A stretch of DNA of 64,000 nt, taken from assembly GCF_963678635.1 (NCBI RefSeq), contig NC_087064.1:42726411-42790410 (forward strand), written 5' to 3'. Below, in pieces: positions 1 through 10,781 of this stretch. The DNA is from Symsagittifera roscoffensis. Its lineage: Eukaryota > Xenacoelomorpha > Acoela > Convolutidae. Within the stretch, counting starts at the first letter, position 1. Every line of letters begins with the position of its first letter. The notes under the pieces are model-generated. The model was given only the letters and a program-made list of their open reading frames with translations. It was not told where the DNA came from and searched no databases. Position numbers and translations under genes: made by a program.

Positions 1-116
1 ATAGAAAGTATTGCCTCAACGATAAGTGTTAATGTAGGATTGTGAAATGCAGATTTGTTTTTACTTTCCATGAATTATCTTTTTTTTTCTAATTCACCGG
101 AATAAAGTGGTCCAAT

Positions 117-509
117 CAGGGGCGGATTTAGGGGCAGACGGGGGGGGGGGGGGGGGTTGGATGACGCCCTCATACAGAGACTCGACTCTCTACCTACACA
201 AAGGGTGACCCCTTGTACTATTTTGAGATATCAGATGTTGGTGACTGATCCTAAAAACTTTCTTAATATACTGAATTTGAGGGGGGAGCGCGCGCCAAAA
301 AAAACGAAGTTTTTTGGTCAAAAATTTACCTCCAAAAAGTGTCTAAAAAACGCTTTTTCGTCCTAGTATTTTTTCATAATTTTGCCTGCGGCGCAGGAAA
401 ATGTGGCCAAAACAGGGTCTTTTTATAAAAAAAAAAGTTTGACAAAGTTTTCGAAATTTTTTTGAAAATCCGCCCCCAAATCGCCCCCAAATCTTAGATC
501 TGTCCCTTG
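117..509. mobile_element. hAT-like MITE, left (inverted) copy
   Basis: This is the reverse-complement counterpart of the MITE at 528-931, starting with CAGGGGCGGATTTA and ending near CTGTCCCTTG. It lacks its own 8-bp duplication: GGTCCAAT on the left is the inverse of the right copy's duplication, and AATTCGAC on the right is unrelated. It therefore probably arose by inverted duplication rather than an independent insertion. Confidence 0.65.
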
Positions 510-527
510 AATTCGACAAATTGGACC

Positions 528-931
528 CAGGGGCGGATCTAAAATTTTCTCGAGGTGCGGGTGGATTTTCAAAAAGTTTTCGAAAATTTTGTCTACTTTT
601 TTTTTATAAAAAGACCCTATTTTGGCCAAATTTTCCTGCGCTGCCAGCAAAAATTTATGAAAAGAAAACAGGAAAAAAATGCTTTTTTAGACCGTTTTGG
701 AAGGAAGTTTTTGACCAAAAAATGCGTTTTTTCGGCGCGCACTCGCCCCTCAAATTTAGTATGTATTGGCGCCGATAGCGCCTTTAGAAAATTTTTTAGG
801 GTCAGTCACCAATATCTGATATCTCAAAATAGTACAAAGGGGGGAGTCGAATCCCTTTGGGCCGGCAGGGAGTCGAATCCCTGAAGGAGGGCGTTCACCC
901 CCACTCCCGTCTGCCCCTAAATCCGCCCCTG
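528..931. mobile_element. hAT-like non-autonomous element (MITE), right copy
   Basis: The element begins CAGGGGCGGATCTA and ends with the inverted form TAAATCCGCCCCTG. The 8 bases ATTGGACC flank it exactly on both sides (520-527 and 932-939). An 8-bp target-site duplication with CAGGG-type termini is the hallmark of hAT-superfamily insertions. It is about 404 bp long and encodes no transposase, so it must have been mobilised in trans. Confidence 0.75.
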
Positions 932-1245
932 ATTGGACCACTTTATTCCGGTGAATTAGAAAATTAGATAATCGATCTGACTATGGAATTATAAATTTCT
1001 CATTGCAAAGAAAATTTACTAAAAACTGGCTAAATCAAATGATGACGTTAAGGCAATAATTTTGAATTGAACAAAAATCGCCTTAATGACAAACTATTGT
1101 CATTGAGGTTCCTTTGAAAAAAAAAATAGAGTGCGATTTTTCAATCAAATTAAATTTTTTTCTTCTCTAACAGACAAGAATGAAAATTTTACTTAGATAA
1201 TTTGAAACTAATTTGTAGTTTGTCTACTAAGTAGCAGTGTTGTAG

Positions 1246-1431
1246 GCGAGAACACCATGGTAGGCGGTGGCTTCTACCGGGGTCTCTCCGGTGGTCAGAT
1301 GAAGAGACTGGGCATAGCTGTCACTCTCCTCTCAGGCGCCTCCATCCTGTTTCTGGATGAGCCCACTTCCAAACTAGACAGTGCAGCCGCATTCAATGTA
1401 GTCCAGACTATACAACAACTGGCAGATCAAG
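1246..1431 (+). CDS. ABCG-type transporter, internal exon with ABC signature and Walker B
   Basis: This exon encodes part of the nucleotide-binding domain of an ABCG (White-family) half-transporter, which exports lipophilic compounds across membranes using ATP. Visible motifs in order are the ABC signature LSGGQ followed by MKRLGIA, Walker B as ILFLDEPTS, and a D-loop reading SKLD where SGLD is usual. The acceptor is TGTAG ending at 1245; the donor is CAAG|GTACG with GT at 1432, leaving phase 1. The exon carrying Walker A is not in the window and should lie upstream. The frame from the internal ATG at 1257 runs on into the intron; that part is not protein. Confidence 0.85.
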
Positions 1432-1806
1432 GTACGACTCGTTGTTACAATTTCGAAAAACAACCAAACTTTTTTGAAATTGTAATTTAAACGTTCTAGA
1501 GTTTCAATCTATATTAGGAGGGCTTTCAGATTATTGCATGGCACGCTTCTATCAAACGGATAAAATATGCATCCAAACAGAATACTTCGCCAAATATTTA
1601 CAACAAAAAGATACCTTATTTCGAAATAAGTATTCAACACTTTCTTCGAAAGTCGAAACCATAATTCCATTTAGCTACAGTGACTCTATTGCTCGACTAT
1701 ATTCCAAATTATTGTTTCCATTATAAGCAAATTTATCGGCAAAAACTTCTTCGCCAATAATATCCAAATCTTTGCACTTTACTTATCGTGGGCTATTGTG
1801 TTGCAG
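1432..1806 (+). other. Intron of the ABCG gene
   Basis: GT-AG intron between the signature exon and the first terminal exon. The donor is G|GTACGACT and the acceptor is TTGTGTTGCAG|GG ending at 1806. Joining restores a GGG glycine codon and the expected GKT-to-SIHQPSS continuation. Short open frames inside it look fortuitous. Confidence 0.8.
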
Positions 1807-2921
1807 GGAAGACAGTAATCTTCAGCATCCATCAACCATCTTCGGAACTGTTCGCATCCTTAGACAAACTTACCATTATTACCATGGGACAAATAGTATA
1901 CTTCGGAGAAGCAAAGGAATCACTAGACTATTTCTCTAACTTGGGCTTCCCTTGTCCGAAATACACAAACCCTGCTGATCACTTTATCAGCCTCGTCAAC
2001 CCCGATTTCGGACATTTCCCTAATATAGACAAGATCATTTCAAGTTACAACGACTCGAAATTGGTTCAACGAATAGAATCTGAACACCAAGAACTTACTG
2101 AAATCCCTCAAGCACTTATCAACAAAAACAGAGCATCCTTTCTGACGCAATTTGCACTTTTGTTCGAAAGAAATGGCAGAAATACAGTATTCAACCCGAA
2201 AGTGTTCAGAGCCCGACTTTTTTCGAACTGCTTATTTGGGTTTTTGTTCAGTTCTCTTTATAGCTTGACACCTAGGGGCGAGGTACCTGCCTTTGCTATT
2301 ACTGCTTTATTTTTCACAATTATGAACCAATTTGGAACCCAGACCTTAGCAGCTCTCCCTTTTTTTCTCGCGCTCCGCCCAATTTTCGTGCGCGAACGAT
2401 CCAATGGAATGTATAGTGTGCTACCATTCCAACTTGCTAACTTTATAGCCACAGTTCCGACCTTAGCCATTTACAGTCTAGCCGCAACTTCCATTTTTCA
2501 TACCTGGCTCGGACTAGCTGGAAGTTATTACTGGTTTTGGCTCACAGCTTTTTGCTTATTACTCTGCACCGAATCCGTAATGCACATTCTAAGCGCTGTC
2601 ACCCCTTATTACGTGGTAGCATACAGCATAGCTGCACTTTATATCATCTTTTTTACTTGTACGGCCGGATATCTGGTTCCCACAAACCAGTTGATTTACA
2701 TTTTACAATACAGCTCCTATGCCTCTTTTTTCGTGTACTCATTCCAAAACTTCATCTATAACGAGTTCAAGGACACGCCTAAAAACTACGACGTGTTAAT
2801 CAGTTATTCCGCTGAAGATGTTGACATGGAGTTGAACTTGCTAATAATGGGCGGTTTTGTCGTGGTGCTTCAATTTATTTTCTTTCTATTGCTTTTCTTT
2901 TTCAATACAGGAAAGCAATGA
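1807..2921 (+). CDS. ABCG-type transporter, first terminal exon (H-loop plus membrane domain)
   Basis: About 371 codons ending at the TGA at 2919-2921. The exon starts with the H-loop region (SIHQPSS), follows with the NPADHFISLVN linker typical of ABCG proteins, and then the transmembrane domain. About six hydrophobic segments can be seen, including one before the conserved RERSNGMY turn, which matches the family's RERxxGxY region, and one at the extreme C-terminus. It is open throughout. It joins the exon at 1246-1431 in phase 1. Codon use is more AT-rich than in the second terminal exon. The product would be a plasma- or organelle-membrane half-transporter needing a partner; the substrate cannot be inferred. 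Confidence 0.85.
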
Positions 2922-3843
2922 AGAAAATTATATGATCTTCTACTTAAATATATATTTTTTTCAAATCGATCGTCTATTTATTTCTATATTCTATGTATTT
3001 TTATGTTATGTTGCTTTACAGTAAAAATAATTTCACTTCAAATGATGTCGTTTTTCGATTGACTGAGTTAGCACCATGGATTTGCTTCCTGAGGAAAACA
3101 TTCTGTCCGTAGCTAAAAACATTCGTCTTTCGATTAAACTGTATAACTATTTTGTACTCAAGAAACCTTGAGCAACCTGTATAGAAGCTATTAAGCAATG
3201 CTTTAACATGGTGGCCAGTCAAAAAGCAGAATGGTCTAAGAGCAAAATGGGTCCAAGAACAGAAAAACAGAAAAATATCAATTTTTATAGGCTAATCGGT
3301 AAATTAATTATCAGAAATTTCAATAATACCAAAGCAACGAACATTTTATGCATAATTTGAGCAATTTAATCAAGAGTTTAAAAAAAATCTAATCAAAAAA
3401 GTTCTAATCAAACATAATTTAGTTTTCTTGGTATTTTTTGACAATTCTAATAATTGTTTTTATCAATTAGCCCGTACAAACCAATAAAAGTCAATATTCT
3501 TCTTTTTTTTCTGCTCTTGGACCCATTATGCACTTGGACCATTCTGCTTATTGCTCCGCCTCCCTTTAACAGGTATCGCATATCGCTTCTTCAATGGGAT
3601 TTCATTTGATACATTTTTTGTTCATTTTCGAAACAAAACAAAACACGAAAAATGGTGGTATTTTTTGGAGGGAAAATTGAGAGGTTGCGTTTAAATTTTC
3701 AAGCACATTATCCCTTTCCTAGCTCTAATGGTTATGTAAAAATATTTACAAAGCGTTTGTTTTTTTTTTCGCTGAAAGTTCCAATGATTTCATTAGAGTC
3801 TAGAGTGAGCTAAAAGATTCTAGAACAAACTAGTATGTTGAAG
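2922..3843 (+). other. Spacer between the two ABCG terminal exons
   Basis: No second copy of the signature/Walker B exon is present here in any frame, which matters for how the exon at 3844 is used. The only recognisable content is the hairpin MITE at 3225-3548. An AATAAA-like string sits near 3482. The run-up to the 3843 acceptor has little polypyrimidine. Confidence 0.7.
3225..3548. repeat. Hairpin MITE with AGCAGAATGGTC ends
   Basis: The left arm begins AGCAGAATGGTC and continues through GGGTCCAAGAACAG; the right arm is its inverse and ends GACCATTCTGCT. The arms stay alignable for roughly 70-80 bp and the centre is AT-rich. There is no coding capacity. A target-site duplication is not clear, so the superfamily is left open. 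Confidence 0.7.
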
Positions 3844-4961
3844 GCAAGACGATTGTGTACAGCATCCACCAGCCATCCTCCGAGATCTACTCCATGTTCA
3901 ACACTCTACTCATCCTCAGTCAGGGCAAGACAGTGTACTACGGGTCAGCCGCAGACTCCGTCCCCTACTTCTCCGCCCTCGGATACGACTGCCCTAACTT
4001 CTCTAACCCAGCCGACTACTTCATCTCACTCGTCAACGGCGACTTCAAGAACAACGGCGACGTTGCCGAGTTCATCTCGGGCTACGAGGACAGTGCGCAG
4101 AAAAAGGCGATCGAACAAATTGTCGCAAAGGAAAAAGAAGAAGCGTTGCCTCTGGAGCCCCTCGGAGACACGCGAGCCGGCTTCCCGCGACAACTGTTTT
4201 GGCTTTTGAGGCGGAATGCGAAGAACACGGCCTTGAACCCGAGGGTGTTCCGAGTACGTCTCGGCATGTATGTCGGATTCTCGTTGCTTCTAAGCTATCT
4301 GTTCAGCTCCGACGACAGAAGTGACATTGACGACAGTTCCATAGCTGCTTTGTTCTTCATGTTGCTGTTCTTCTTCGGGTTACAAACAATGGCGGCGCTT
4401 CCGTTCTTCCTATTGTTGCGCCCGGTTTTTGTCCGAGAAAGATCCAACGGAATGTACGGCGTGCTTCCGTTCCACCTCGCAAACTTCATCGGAACTCTTC
4501 CGATTCTGCTAGTTTGCAGTTCAGTCGCAACTACAATCATATACAACATAATCGGCCTGTACACGAACTTTTTCTGGTTCTGGCTCACAGTATTCTCATT
4601 GCTTCTCGTATCCGAATCAGTCATGCATGTTTTGAGTGCGCTCACTGCTCAGTTCGTTATCGCGATCACGTTCGCGTCGGCTTATGTGCTTCTAAACATG
4701 TTGACGGCGGGATACATCGTGCCTCGCGGCGACATGTTGATCATCTTTCAAGCAGGATATTATTCCTCCTATTTCTCCTATTGCTTCAAGAACTTCCTCT
4801 ATTCGGAGTTCCACGACCACAACGCCACCGAACTTCTTGAGAGCTACGAGGCGGATGATATTGACCGTGCTCAATATATAGGCATCATTTTAGGGTTCGC
4901 GGGCGGATTTCAAGTCCTTTTTTTTCTTCTGCTGCTCTTTGTACACACAGGAAAAATGTGA
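3844..4961 (+). CDS. ABCG-type transporter, second terminal exon
   Basis: About 371 codons, homologous along its whole length to the exon at 1807-2921: SIHQPSSEIYS H-loop, NPADYFISLVN, RERSNGMYGVLPF, the hydrophobic segments in the same positions, and a matching end (HTGKM versus NTGKQ). A candidate acceptor, TTGAAG|GC, leaves the same phase as the first terminal exon, so the exon at 1246-1431 could be spliced to either. No separate upstream ABC exon lies between the copies. It is either an alternative last exon or the surviving 3' end of a duplicated gene. It is open throughout and more GC-rich than its sister. Confidence 0.8.
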
Positions 4962-5680
4962 GAGTTGAATACCTAATACATTTGAAGTTCACGGGCGAAT
5001 CTATCTGCTAATGCGGTGTCGGTTTCTCAAAATTATGAAATGTTTTTAAATCTGAGCGTTTTGTTGAACACAAATTCAAACAGCATATTGAGCTAGGATG
5101 AAACTTGAGCTAGGTGAGTTTAGAACGTCTCAAAGCAATACTTAAACAGCAAAAAGAGAAATATTCTCTTGGTTTTAAATGATCTTCACAACCGGTTGTT
5201 GTATTGAAAACCTCAATAAAATTGAGGTGAATCTTAATAATATTGTAATGAATCGTAAAGAGTTGAGTCTTCGCTCGGAACTTTTATTACTTGCTTAAAA
5301 ATTCGCATGATTGAAAAAACCTAAGTATTTTATAGCTCGGTTACCAAAATCAAATAAGCCAAGACTATATTCGAATAAAAAAAAGAATTATAAAAAGAAT
5401 TATAGAAGAATAAAAAAATTGGGCAACAAAATAAGTGCCTAACTTTCAAAATTTCTCCTAATGTGTTCTGAACCAGACAAAACTTTCAATTTGTTTTCCA
5501 GCAAGATTTTTTCATTTTAGTTTGAGTAAATTTTTGTAAAAACTCTTTTAGTAATACGCAAGAAATTTAGACAAAAAAGTGCCAAAAATAAAAAATATGA
5601 AAAATAATTATGAGAAATCATCAATAACAATAGTTTAAATAAAAGTTTCAAGCTAATGAATTATAATCAGGTTTTTAGAA
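4962..5680. other. AT-rich stretch, no gene seen
   Basis: Downstream flank of the ABCG locus. Apart from the AATAAA at 5215 I see no coding frame, RNA gene or repeat structure. Confidence 0.6.
5215..5220 (+). promoter_or_regulatory. Candidate polyadenylation signal
   Basis: AATAAA about 250 bases after the stop of the second ABCG terminal exon. Position and sequence suit a poly(A) signal, but such hexamers are frequent in this AT-rich DNA. Confidence 0.3.
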
Positions 5681-6330
5681 ATGGATTCTTCAAAAAAATA
5701 TTGGAATTTAATGTTTTCAAATGGTGTATTTAAAAATTTGTTGCTCGAAACTTTAAAGAGAAATCAAAAATCTTCGGGAAACATTTTGATAGCGTTATGT
5801 GCTTTCCATTTTCCTTGTTTTCCCATTCCTCATTGTTCAGTTTTTAGTACCGCTATAAAACTTTACGATCAAGACCGAGACGAGCCAATTCCTTGAAACA
5901 CTTACAGACCAATGGCGAACATCATCAATCGAAATTTTTTCACAAATTTAAACTTGTTTACAGAGCACTCCTTTATCAACTGGTTGATGGAACTAATCAA
6001 AAACAAAATCCAATCCTCGAAGGACAATTAAGTTAAACCAGAATCCAAACAACAAAATCCCTTATTAAAACGCACACGAAGGTCAGCTCCGATAGTAGCC
6101 GCATCGGTCATCGCAGGCATTGGATTTTTTGCTCTGGCTTCTTATGAGAAATTCAGCAGCTATGGAATAATGGGGATAAGATGTTGCCAAGACCAAGCGC
6201 GAGCAATGTCAAAGAATTTTGATTCATTGGAGGAATAGTCAGAGGCCTTATCTGACTATATCTCCGAAAGTGAGACTTTCACAAAAGAGATATTTTTGCC
6301 TTTTGCAATGCATTAAACGAATTAAAGTAT
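5681..6330 (+). pseudogene. Possible envelope-like remnant of an LTR element
   Basis: One reading frame stays recognisable for over 200 codons with stops near 5894, 6032 and 6237. At about 6067-6080 it encodes a basic RTRR site directly followed by a hydrophobic stretch rich in Ala, Ile and Gly, then a helix-prone region with a CC pair. A furin-type site followed by a fusion-peptide-like segment is the layout of class I fusion glycoproteins, which some insect and tunicate Gypsy-type elements carry. The frame is broken and no LTR or pol is attached, so the call is tentative. It could be a chance frame. Confidence 0.3.
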
Positions 6331-6544
6331 GTTCAACATCAAATCATTGACAGCCACTTGAAAATTTTTTATAGAAAACCTTGCTAATTTGTATGTTTCT
6401 TTTTTCATTTTCAAAATTTGCATAGAAGATTTCTTTTCAATTATTAAATGCTATCAAATATAACGTTAAATATTTTTAACTGAATCGAACCAATTATATT
6501 TGCGGAAATGACGCAAATGTTTATTGAAGCATTTTATGTAAGTC

Positions 6545-6960
6545 GAACAGCCAAACTAGACTTTTGACTTTAGAGGCAATGCGTATTAGGAAAACGAAGA
6601 TGGGCATGGACAAGCGCGATGACTTTAGAATCAGGGAGTTAAAACTGTAAATTTAGTCCGAAAACATTATGATCTTTTTCAGAAATGTTCATGTCAAAAA
6701 CAAACTCTTGACTCAGAAACCTCAGACAAATTTTTTTCACTGATTTTATATATTTTTTTTGAGGTAAAAAAAATTCTGTCAACCAACCAAATTGTCATTT
6801 TTGATCGTTTAAATTTTTATCATGATAGTAAAGAATCAAAAAAATTTCAAAATAGTTTATTAAAGTGATGTTTTGTTCTCTTTTAGATTAGTTGTTTGTG
6901 ACAATCTTGATGTAGCACGTGCTTTCAAAAACGTTTGAAATTCAATTCTTATACTTATTC
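6545..6960 (+). pseudogene. 3' end of a Penelope-like element (short relic)
   Basis: At 6555-6645 the DNA encodes LTLEAMRIRKTK and a following charged tail, matching the end of the GIY-YIG region of the Penelope-like element at 33.6-33.83 kb (LTLEARHIRKEKPG). The trailing non-coding part also matches, including the AAAACGTTTGAAATT string near 6930 that recurs near 34060. Only the extreme 3' end survives. Confidence 0.6.
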
Positions 6961-9385
6961 TCGGATTTGCTCGTGTTTCGCTATACTGGCTCTTTTGTTG
7001 TATTACGCTAAAGTAATTGTTATAAAAGCTGATTACTGAACAATTTGTTTTACCATTTTGATATCGTGGCCTTTGTTTCTTATCCCGATAAGTGTTTTAG
7101 CGGACTAAGTTTGTGTAGCAAAAAGAACTGAATCAAACATGGATTTTTTACCTATGCTTTTTCTGTTCTCGGCAAAAGTTTAACATAGTGAGAAAAGCGA
7201 CACATTCTTCACTAAAAATCCGAGTTTAGAAACGAATAGTGTACATACATTGCTAAACTAAAATACAATATAATAATCTGAGGAAATCTAACACTAAAAC
7301 AAAAAAAAACAAGGTTGCTCGATTTCAAATTTTTTTGTAACCTACCATTTTTTTCTGAGGCTGCCATTGTTTTATATTAAAGGTTACGTTGATGAAAAAA
7401 CATCTCTAGTCTGAACTCGTTTGTTTTGTATGTAAGAGGGTTTGCGAGTATGTTACGATGTTGTTTAATGTTCTAGAATGACTCCAAAAAATGGTAATAC
7501 AAGAAAATATTGCAGCTTGATTTTGCAGACTGAATACAACGAAAAAAATGCTGTATGAATATGGGTTTTTTATTCGATAAAGTTCAAGTAATTGATGGTT
7601 TGGATAATCTAAATTGACAGAGTCTGTTAATCGGTTTTCGCAAACTTTGCAGTAAATGCATGACATATTTTTCAATCTAGGGAAAACCAAATTGGCAAAA
7701 TTTTTTTAAATTTCAAAATTGAAGAGAAATTCGTATGTAGAACAGTTACAGCAAAGTTTTACTAGCTAACCTAACTGTTTTTAAGTGAAGTTACTAAACT
7801 AATTGTCATACCGAATTTAAAATAGCCGGATAGAGTACATTGCTCATGACAAGGGCATTCATTTGCAGCAATCTGGTGTTTGAGTCAGTTGTCTTATTTA
7901 GAAAATCTTGTAAGTTTTTGCAAACAGAAACACTTTTTTTATTTCTTCGAGCAAAAAAGTTGACACTTTTTCAAAATAAGAAAAAAAAAAATCTCATCGT
8001 TTTCATATAAAATGAAATAATGAGCAATTTGTTGAACGTCTTAAAATACACTGATAATACACTGAAATCTAAGAAATTCACCTAGTTTTGCAAAGTTATA
8101 AATCTTCATTCTCTCATTTTTATTTGATTTTTTAAGCAACTTGTACGTGCAAATTTGAATACTTACCCAATTATCATCTTCCTCCATGATATTTTTTACC
8201 ACAATTTTTTAATGGATTTTTCAAATTAATCAGTTCTTCAAAAACTATTAGATCTTCAAAAGATTATCATGTTTTTTTTTTGTGTATGCCTGTAAGAATT
8301 TGTACAAAAAATTATCAAAATTGAATGAAAATTGGAAAAAAAACTTATATTTGAGGAGTGCGACAAACCTAACAAAGCTTGTTTCTTTTATTTGCAAAAG
8401 GAAGTTAACAGGAAAGTTACGGAATTCATCAGCAGCTTCCAAGACACTAGACAAAAACATTTATGTCAAATAAAATGCACAACTACAAAAGCTCAGCCGA
8501 CGGCAAACACCTTTCAACATTTTCAACTCTTGAACTGGTGAAACACAAAGTTGAATCGTAGGATCTATAATATCAGCACGCAACGTTTCTTAACTTTTAC
8601 AAAGTTTCAAAAACCTCTCCATAAAAGGGCAGTTCATTCTCAGAAATCTCAGTTGCTGGAAAGTTTGACCATCAAAAACTCAAAGGCAATTTTAATCAAG
8701 ATGGAAACAAAACACTACTTCGGCGCAAAACTACAAGTAAAGATAATTTTTTACTTACTTAATGCACAGAGCTTGTAAACAATATTCAGACAAGACGTGA
8801 TCCAAAAAACTAATTTTACACAAAAAACCCATAAATTTTTAAGAAAAATCCAGCAAATTTAATTGACAAGAAAATCATGCTTTATACGACAAGTTTGGGC
8901 TAGAAACTAACTTAAAATTTTATTTTTGAAATAACACTTTAAGCAAAATAAAATTGGAGCCTTCTTTTTGAGACAAAACTTTTTTCAATGAAAATAAAGT
9001 ATTTCAGTTTCACGAAACTGTTTCAGATCTTAACTATTAATTTTTCGAACATTCTTCCTCAAAACTAATCTAAATCTAACTTCTATGATTTTTGAAAGTA
9101 TAGTGTTTATCGTCGTCCATAAGTTCAAAATCAATTTGAGTCACATTTATCAACTCAGTTCTGTAATTATATGCGTGGCTACAAAGCATGAGTACACAAT
9201 TTGGGACACATATAATTGGTTCAACGGTGTTTTTTTCTTCTGATTTTTCAGGTTGCCAATTTCGCTCCTGAAAAATCTTAATTAACAGTTCTTAATTAAG
9301 TGAATGCCTTGTTTTATGCATACTCTTAGGTGAAAAAACCCTCATTTATAGTTACATCGACTTTCACATAAAAAGATTTGAGTAG
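6961..9385. other. AT-rich stretch without a clear gene
   Basis: No supported gene. A frame at 8332-8541 has a weak resemblance to the linker before the reverse transcriptase of LINEs (a DKPNK...FFYLQK string), but no second motif supports it. Other open frames here are short and lack recognisable motifs. Confidence 0.5.
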
Positions 9386-9720
9386 GTGCTCCAGCGTATG
9401 GATCAAAACAATCGTCAAGATCATTTTTTATCAACCGTGATGAAGTTATCAGGAGATATACATCCGAATCTAGGACCTCGGTTTGACTTTAAACCGCTTA
9501 CTAAATCAAATTGCTATGAAAACAAACTAAAAAACTTAAGCTTAAAGTGCCGAAGTGTCTGTAACAAAAAAAGGATTGGATATTCTAGATAAAACACTAG
9601 GCGAAGCTGCAATTTATGACTTCAGCTACACGTTGTCCATCGAAACAGACTTTAGCAAACTATGGGCCTTAGATAAAGAAAAAACTGCCTTGATATTGAT
9701 AGTAACAGTTTAGTCGCGAT
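9386..9720 (+). pseudogene. LINE fragment: start of the endonuclease ORF
   Basis: The frame encodes KLSGDIHPNLGP, close to the SGDxHPNPGP string common near the start of the APE-endonuclease ORF of CR1/L2/Jockey-type LINEs. It is followed by LSLKCRSVCNK, matching the usual 'slN.rSl.nK' start of the endonuclease fold. The frame breaks near 9570 and can be followed in another frame (ILDKTLGEAAIYDF) to about 9720. The remainder is not recognisable. Confidence 0.6.
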
Positions 9721-10091
9721 AGTAAAAATGAAGCGAAATGTAGGTGAAAAAACGTAGATGAAGGTTTTTCCTTTTAAGCAAACGAACAACCAAAAAAAAA
9801 CAATTCAGTTGATCCGTTGATTGCGTTCAAAAACTGAATAAAACAGTACCCTTCTTGTTGTTTGCATCTCGAGTTTTGTTAAAAAAAGATGGAAAAGATT
9901 CAGCAGAAGCAGTTTTAATTCCATACGATCTTAACACTTAAAATATCATCTCCATAAATTATGCAATGAGTTTAATCAGTTATAACTCCGATTTTTTTGA
10001 TGCATCAAACAAGTTCTTGGTATATAAGATCTCAAATAAAACTGATTGTTTTGCTGTTTTATTCGTAACTGATATACAAGGCTGATTTAAA
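9721..10091. other. AT-rich stretch, probably decayed LINE sequence
   Basis: Follows the endonuclease fragment without a boundary I can place. No open frame or repeat structure can be supported. Confidence 0.4.
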
Positions 10092-10781
10092 TTAACCGGA
10101 CAAAACGCGTTAAACTTGAAATTTAAAACCCGTTTTTCTCAAATTGGGTTGAGTTTAGGTGAAAACTTATGAAGACAAAATTTGCTTAGAATTGATATGG
10201 TGTAATTTATTTTGCGAAATTCGGGCCCAAAATTTTACCCCAAAAATGGGTCATTTTGGCTTTTCTTAGTTATTCAAAATTACGCCGAAAATACTCAGTC
10301 GATCACAGACATAATTATATCAAAGAGAGCGCCTGACGTAGCCCAACAAACTTTATAGAGTGTATTATCTCCAAAAAAAATTGCAAACCGTTTAAAAATT
10401 GTTTTTAAATAAAAAGTTGGTATTTTATATAGTAAAAACGACCTTTTTTGTCTATCAAACAAAAATAAATTAACTTATACAATATTTTGGAGATTATACC
10501 CTTTTTAAAGTTTGTTGGGCTACGTGAAGAGCTCACTTTGATATATTTATATCTGTGATCGACTGGGTATTTTCGACGTAACCTTTGATCAACTAAGAAA
10601 AGCCAAAATGACCCTTTTTTGGGGTAAAATTTTAGGCCCGAATTTCGCAAAATAAATTACACCATTTCAATTCTGCTAAAATTTTAAGCAAGTTTTATCT
10701 TCATAGGTTTTCACCTAAACTCAACCCAATTTGAGAAAAACGGGTTTTAAATTTCAAGTTTAACGCGTTTTGTCCGGTTAA
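10092..10781. mobile_element. Palindromic MITE bounded by TTAA
   Basis: Two inverted arms of about 300 bp, starting CCGGACAAAACGCG on the left and ending CGCGTTTTGTCCGG on the right, each preceded or followed by TTAA. The arms match through AATTTAAAACCCGTTTTTCTC and beyond, with a short asymmetric centre near 10390-10480. TTAA flanks suggest a piggyBac-type mechanism. However, TTAA is itself a palindrome and the match extends a few bases outside it, so the duplication cannot be proven. No transposase is encoded. Confidence 0.75.

Larger units (their letters stand above)
73..978. repeat. Long palindrome made of two inverted hAT-like MITE copies
   Basis: The two halves are inverted copies of each other, with arms of roughly 430 bp meeting near 510-519. 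The homology includes the flanks: the sequence around 90-116 reappears as its reverse complement at about 932-960. Each half contains one MITE with CAGGGGCGGAT-type ends. A fold-back origin or an inverted duplication of one MITE with its flanking DNA explains the layout. Short open frames inside it are not genes. A G-run lies at about 140-157. Confidence 0.85.

Noticed and set aside
3835-4209. 124-codon Ser/Thr-rich frame overlapping the second ABCG exon
   Set aside because: Out-of-frame shadow of the ABCG coding sequence.
7406-7690. 94-codon minus-strand frame
   Set aside because: No recognisable motif, no repeat elsewhere, and no sign of splice sites or a regulatory context.
8332-8541. Possible LINE linker (DKPNK...FFYLQK)
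   Set aside because: A single weak string with no polymerase or endonuclease motif nearby.
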